This document shows, piece by piece, positions 61,700 through 64,000 of a stretch of 64,000 nt of DNA. The stretch covers positions 1-64,000 of the forward strand of contig JANXUD010000072.1 of assembly GCA_025352045.1 (NCBI GenBank), written 5' to 3'. This DNA comes from Gammaproteobacteria bacterium (GTDB taxonomy: Bacteria > Pseudomonadota > Gammaproteobacteria > Xanthomonadales > Xanthomonadaceae). Position numbers and translations under genes: made by a program. Position 1 is the first letter of the stretch. The number at the start of each line of letters is the position of its first letter. The notes below the pieces were generated by a model that saw nothing but the letters and a program-made list of their open reading frames with translations, was not told the origin of the DNA and did not search any database.

Positions 61700-62608
61700 T
61701 CAGAACCTGCCGGCCTGGAAATCCCGCACCGCCTGCGTGAGCTCGTCCTGCGTGTTCATCACGAACGGACCGTAGCGCGCCACCGGCTCGCCGATCGGCC
61801 GACCGGCAACCAGGATCAGGCGCGACGTCGGCGCACGGCCGGTGAGCTGCACGCTGTCGCCGGCGCCGAACACGATCAGTTCGCCGCGGCCCACCGTCGT
61901 GTTGCCAACCGTGACTTCGCCTTCGTACACATAGGCGAAGACGTTGTGGCCCTCCGGCAGCGCGTGCCCGAACCTGCCGCCGGCTGCGATGCTGAGGTCG
62001 AAGTAGGTCGGATCAGTCGCAGGCTGAGACACCGGGCCGGAGACGTCGCCGATGCGACCGGCGATCAGTTTCGCGGACACGCCCTCGGACACGATGACGT
62101 CGGGGATGCGCTCGGGACCGTACTCCTGGTATTGCGGCGCGCACATCTTGTCCTTCGCCGGCAGGTTGACCCAGAGCTGGAAGCCGCGCATCAGGCCCGA
62201 CTCCTGTTCGGGCATCTCCGAGTGCACGATGCCGCGGCCGGCGGTCATCCACTGCACCGAACCCGGCGTCATCAGGCCCTCGTTGCCGTGGTTGTCCTTG
62301 TGCCGCATGCGGCCGTCGAGCATGTAGGTGACAGTCTCGAAGCCGCGGTGCGGGTGCGAGGGAAACCCGGCGATGTAGTCGCCCGGCGTGTCCGAGCCGA
62401 ACTCGTCGAGCATCAGGAAGGGATCGAGGGCCGGCAACTGGTTGGTGCCGATGACCCGCGTCAGGCTGACGCCGGCGCCGTCGGAGGTGGCCAGGCCGCG
62501 CAGGCGGCGGGCGATCGGGCGGGCGCGGGCCGGCGTCGCGGCGGGCGCGCACACGAATGCGCCGCCAGACGGGCTGGCGTTGGAGTGGATGCTCGGTTGG
62601 ATGGACAT
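61700..62608 (-). CDS. Pirin family protein
   Basis: DPFLMLDEFGSDTPGDYIAGFPSHPHRGFETVTYMLDGRMRHKDNHGNEG; MTAGRGIVHSEMPE. Confidence 0.95.
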   Translation of the reverse strand: MSIQPSIHSNASPSGGAFVCAPAATPARARPIARRLRGLATSDGAGVSLTRVIGTNQLPALDPFLMLDEFGSDTPGDYIAGFPSHPHRGFETVTYMLDGRMRHKDNHGNEGLMTPGSVQWMTAGRGIVHSEMPEQESGLMRGFQLWVNLPAKDKMCAPQYQEYGPERIPDVIVSEGVSAKLIAGRIGDVSGPVSQPATDPTYFDLSIAAGGRFGHALPEGHNVFAYVYEGEVTVGNTTVGRGELIVFGAGDSVQLTGRAPTSRLILVAGRPIGEPVARYGPFVMNTQDELTQAVRDFQAGRF

Positions 62609-62742
62609 GGCGGCAGCTCCTCGAAACGATGGACTGCGGCAAAGATGCGGGCACACGTGGCCCGGGCCAAGGGGCCGTGGAGAACCCAGCGTTGCGGTGC
62701 TGCAACCGCCGGGCCCAGGCCCGGCTTGACGGCGCGCGCCGC

Positions 62743-63378
62743 TCAGCGCATGGAGGTCGGGGGCATGCTCCGGGACACGCGCCGCTGGTAGACGTAGACG
62801 GTCGCGGGCGGGACGTTCCACCAGGTGAAGCTGGCGCGGCGTGCGCTCAGGTCCATGGCCTCGACGACCTCGCGGGCCACGGGATTGGCCGGGCCATACG
62901 TGAACTGGATGAAGCGCCCGTCCGGACGCAGGCTGTCGAAGGCGGCCTGCAGGATGGACTGCTGGGTCTGGCGCGGCATGGACAACAGCCCGAGGCCGGA
63001 GATGATCGCGTCGGCCGCGTGCTCGTCGGCAAAACCGTGCTTGCAGGAAATCGCCGCCAGGTCGCTGGCGTCCCCGCAGATCACGTGTGCGCCAGGGAAC
63101 TGTTCGACCAGGTGCCGGTGCAGTTCCTCGTTCAACTCCAGCACCATCAGGTCCGCAGGGGCGATGCCGTGCTCGAGCAGGGCCTGGGTGAACACGCCGG
63201 TGCCGCCGCCCAGCTCGATCACGCGGCGGGAATTGCGCGGCAGCTGGTGCATCATCTGGCGGGCCAATTGCCGGCTCGACGGCGAGATGGCGGCGACCCG
63301 GCGCGGGTCCTTGAGCCACTGGCGGAAGAAGGTCCAGCCCGAAGGCAAGGTGCGGGTCGCATCGTCGCGTGGTTTCAT
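62743..63378 (-). CDS. Class I SAM-dependent methyltransferase (phospholipid N-methyltransferase/KsgA-like)
   Basis: RRVIELGGGTGVFTQALLEHGIAPADLMVLELNEELHRHLVEQFPGAHVICGDASDL. Confidence 0.82.
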   Translation of the reverse strand: MKPRDDATRTLPSGWTFFRQWLKDPRRVAAISPSSRQLARQMMHQLPRNSRRVIELGGGTGVFTQALLEHGIAPADLMVLELNEELHRHLVEQFPGAHVICGDASDLAAISCKHGFADEHAADAIISGLGLLSMPRQTQQSILQAAFDSLRPDGRFIQFTYGPANPVAREVVEAMDLSARRASFTWWNVPPATVYVYQRRVSRSMPPTSMR

Positions 63379-63468
63379 GGGCCGAGCATACTGCCTGCCC
63401 CGGGGTTTTGGGTTTCGCCCGGGTTAAACCAAGCAGGCGCAGACTGGATCAAGTCCCGGGAGACCGCC

Positions 63469-63927
63469 ATGAACGCACGTGTCGTCGCCACCCTGTCCAC
63501 CACCCTGGTCCTGTTCGCGGCCGGCGCTGCCGCTGCCGCCCCGCTCGTTGCTGCCGCCGGTTCCGACCAATCGACGGCACCCCGCTCCGCCTACCTGCGC
63601 GGTTCCCAATGCCTGGATCCGGCGTTCGCGCGCGGCTGGGTCTACCTCGACGACCGCCACATCCTGGTCGACGCGGGCCGCAACCGCTACCGGATCGAGT
63701 TCAGTTCCTACTGCCGGGACATCGCCTTCACGCCGGTCATCGGCTTCCGCGGCGAGCCGGTCGGCGGCCGGGTCTGCGGCGGCCCCTTCGATTCGGTGTT
63801 GACGCGGGACATGCCCTGCCATATCCAGCGCATGGACCTGATCAGCCGCGAGGAATACAAGGCCATGGAAACGCAGCGGGCCCGCGATCGCGCCGAGCGC
63901 AAGATGAAGCGCCGCGTCAGTTCCTGA
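63469..63927 (+). CDS. Hypothetical secreted protein, resembling DUF6491
   Basis: Signal peptide; four Cys (GSQCLDPAF..SSYCRDIAF..GRVCGGPF..MPCHIQRMD). Confidence 0.7.
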   Translation: MNARVVATLSTTLVLFAAGAAAAAPLVAAAGSDQSTAPRSAYLRGSQCLDPAFARGWVYLDDRHILVDAGRNRYRIEFSSYCRDIAFTPVIGFRGEPVGGRVCGGPFDSVLTRDMPCHIQRMDLISREEYKAMETQRARDRAERKMKRRVSS

Positions 63928-63984
63928 ACGGGGCCGGTTCTTTCACACAGCGAATGGGCGCGAAAAGCGGGCCGGTTGTTTCAC
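63920..63984 (+). repeat. Second locus of the dispersed GGGGCCGGTTCTTTCACA element, with a tandem degenerate copy
   Basis: 29-nt exact match GTTCCTGAACGGGGCCGGTTCTTTCACAC to 47479-47507; then GGGCCGGTTGTTTCAC (63969-63984), 15/16 identical to 63931-63946. Confidence 0.85.
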
Positions 63985-64000
63985 GCGCCCGCCTCGGCAT

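Noticed and set aside
61700-63319. 539-aa ORF suggesting a methyltransferase-pirin fusion
   Set aside because: The pirin starts naturally at 62608 and the upstream part is out of frame with the methyltransferase gene.

Overview
This is a 64 kb high-GC chromosomal window. Gene content (smc-zipA-ligA, creBCD, RoxA, DUF3011, GyrA with Gln at position 83) points to a Xanthomonadaceae/Lysobacteraceae-type gammaproteobacterium. It is almost entirely core or housekeeping. I found no rRNA, tRNA, CRISPR array, integrase, transposase or prophage by eye. Recognisable modules: sucA-sucB-lpdA; fumC/purB; hsp20 and cbpA-type chaperones; a multi-PDZ HtrA with a downstream HtrA-like protein; gyrA; mtnA; smc-zipA-ligA-epmA; a glutaredoxin/AhpD-like pair; phoB-phoR-ppk1-ppx; creB-creC-creD plus an unknown gene; a CDF transporter with a GGDEF protein; mfd; two pirins; and several unknown small secreted proteins or lipoproteins. 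The best leads are: (1) a +1 frameshift that splits ppk1; (2) a catalytically degenerate HtrA-like pseudoprotease translationally coupled to a multi-PDZ HtrA; (3) a dispersed palindromic element, TGAACGGGGCCGGTTCTTTCACA, which begins exactly at the stop codon of two unrelated genes and forms a perfect 24-nt inverted repeat between creC and creD. No clearly novel multi-gene defence or biosynthetic system is evident. All family calls are from reading the translations; no database search was run.
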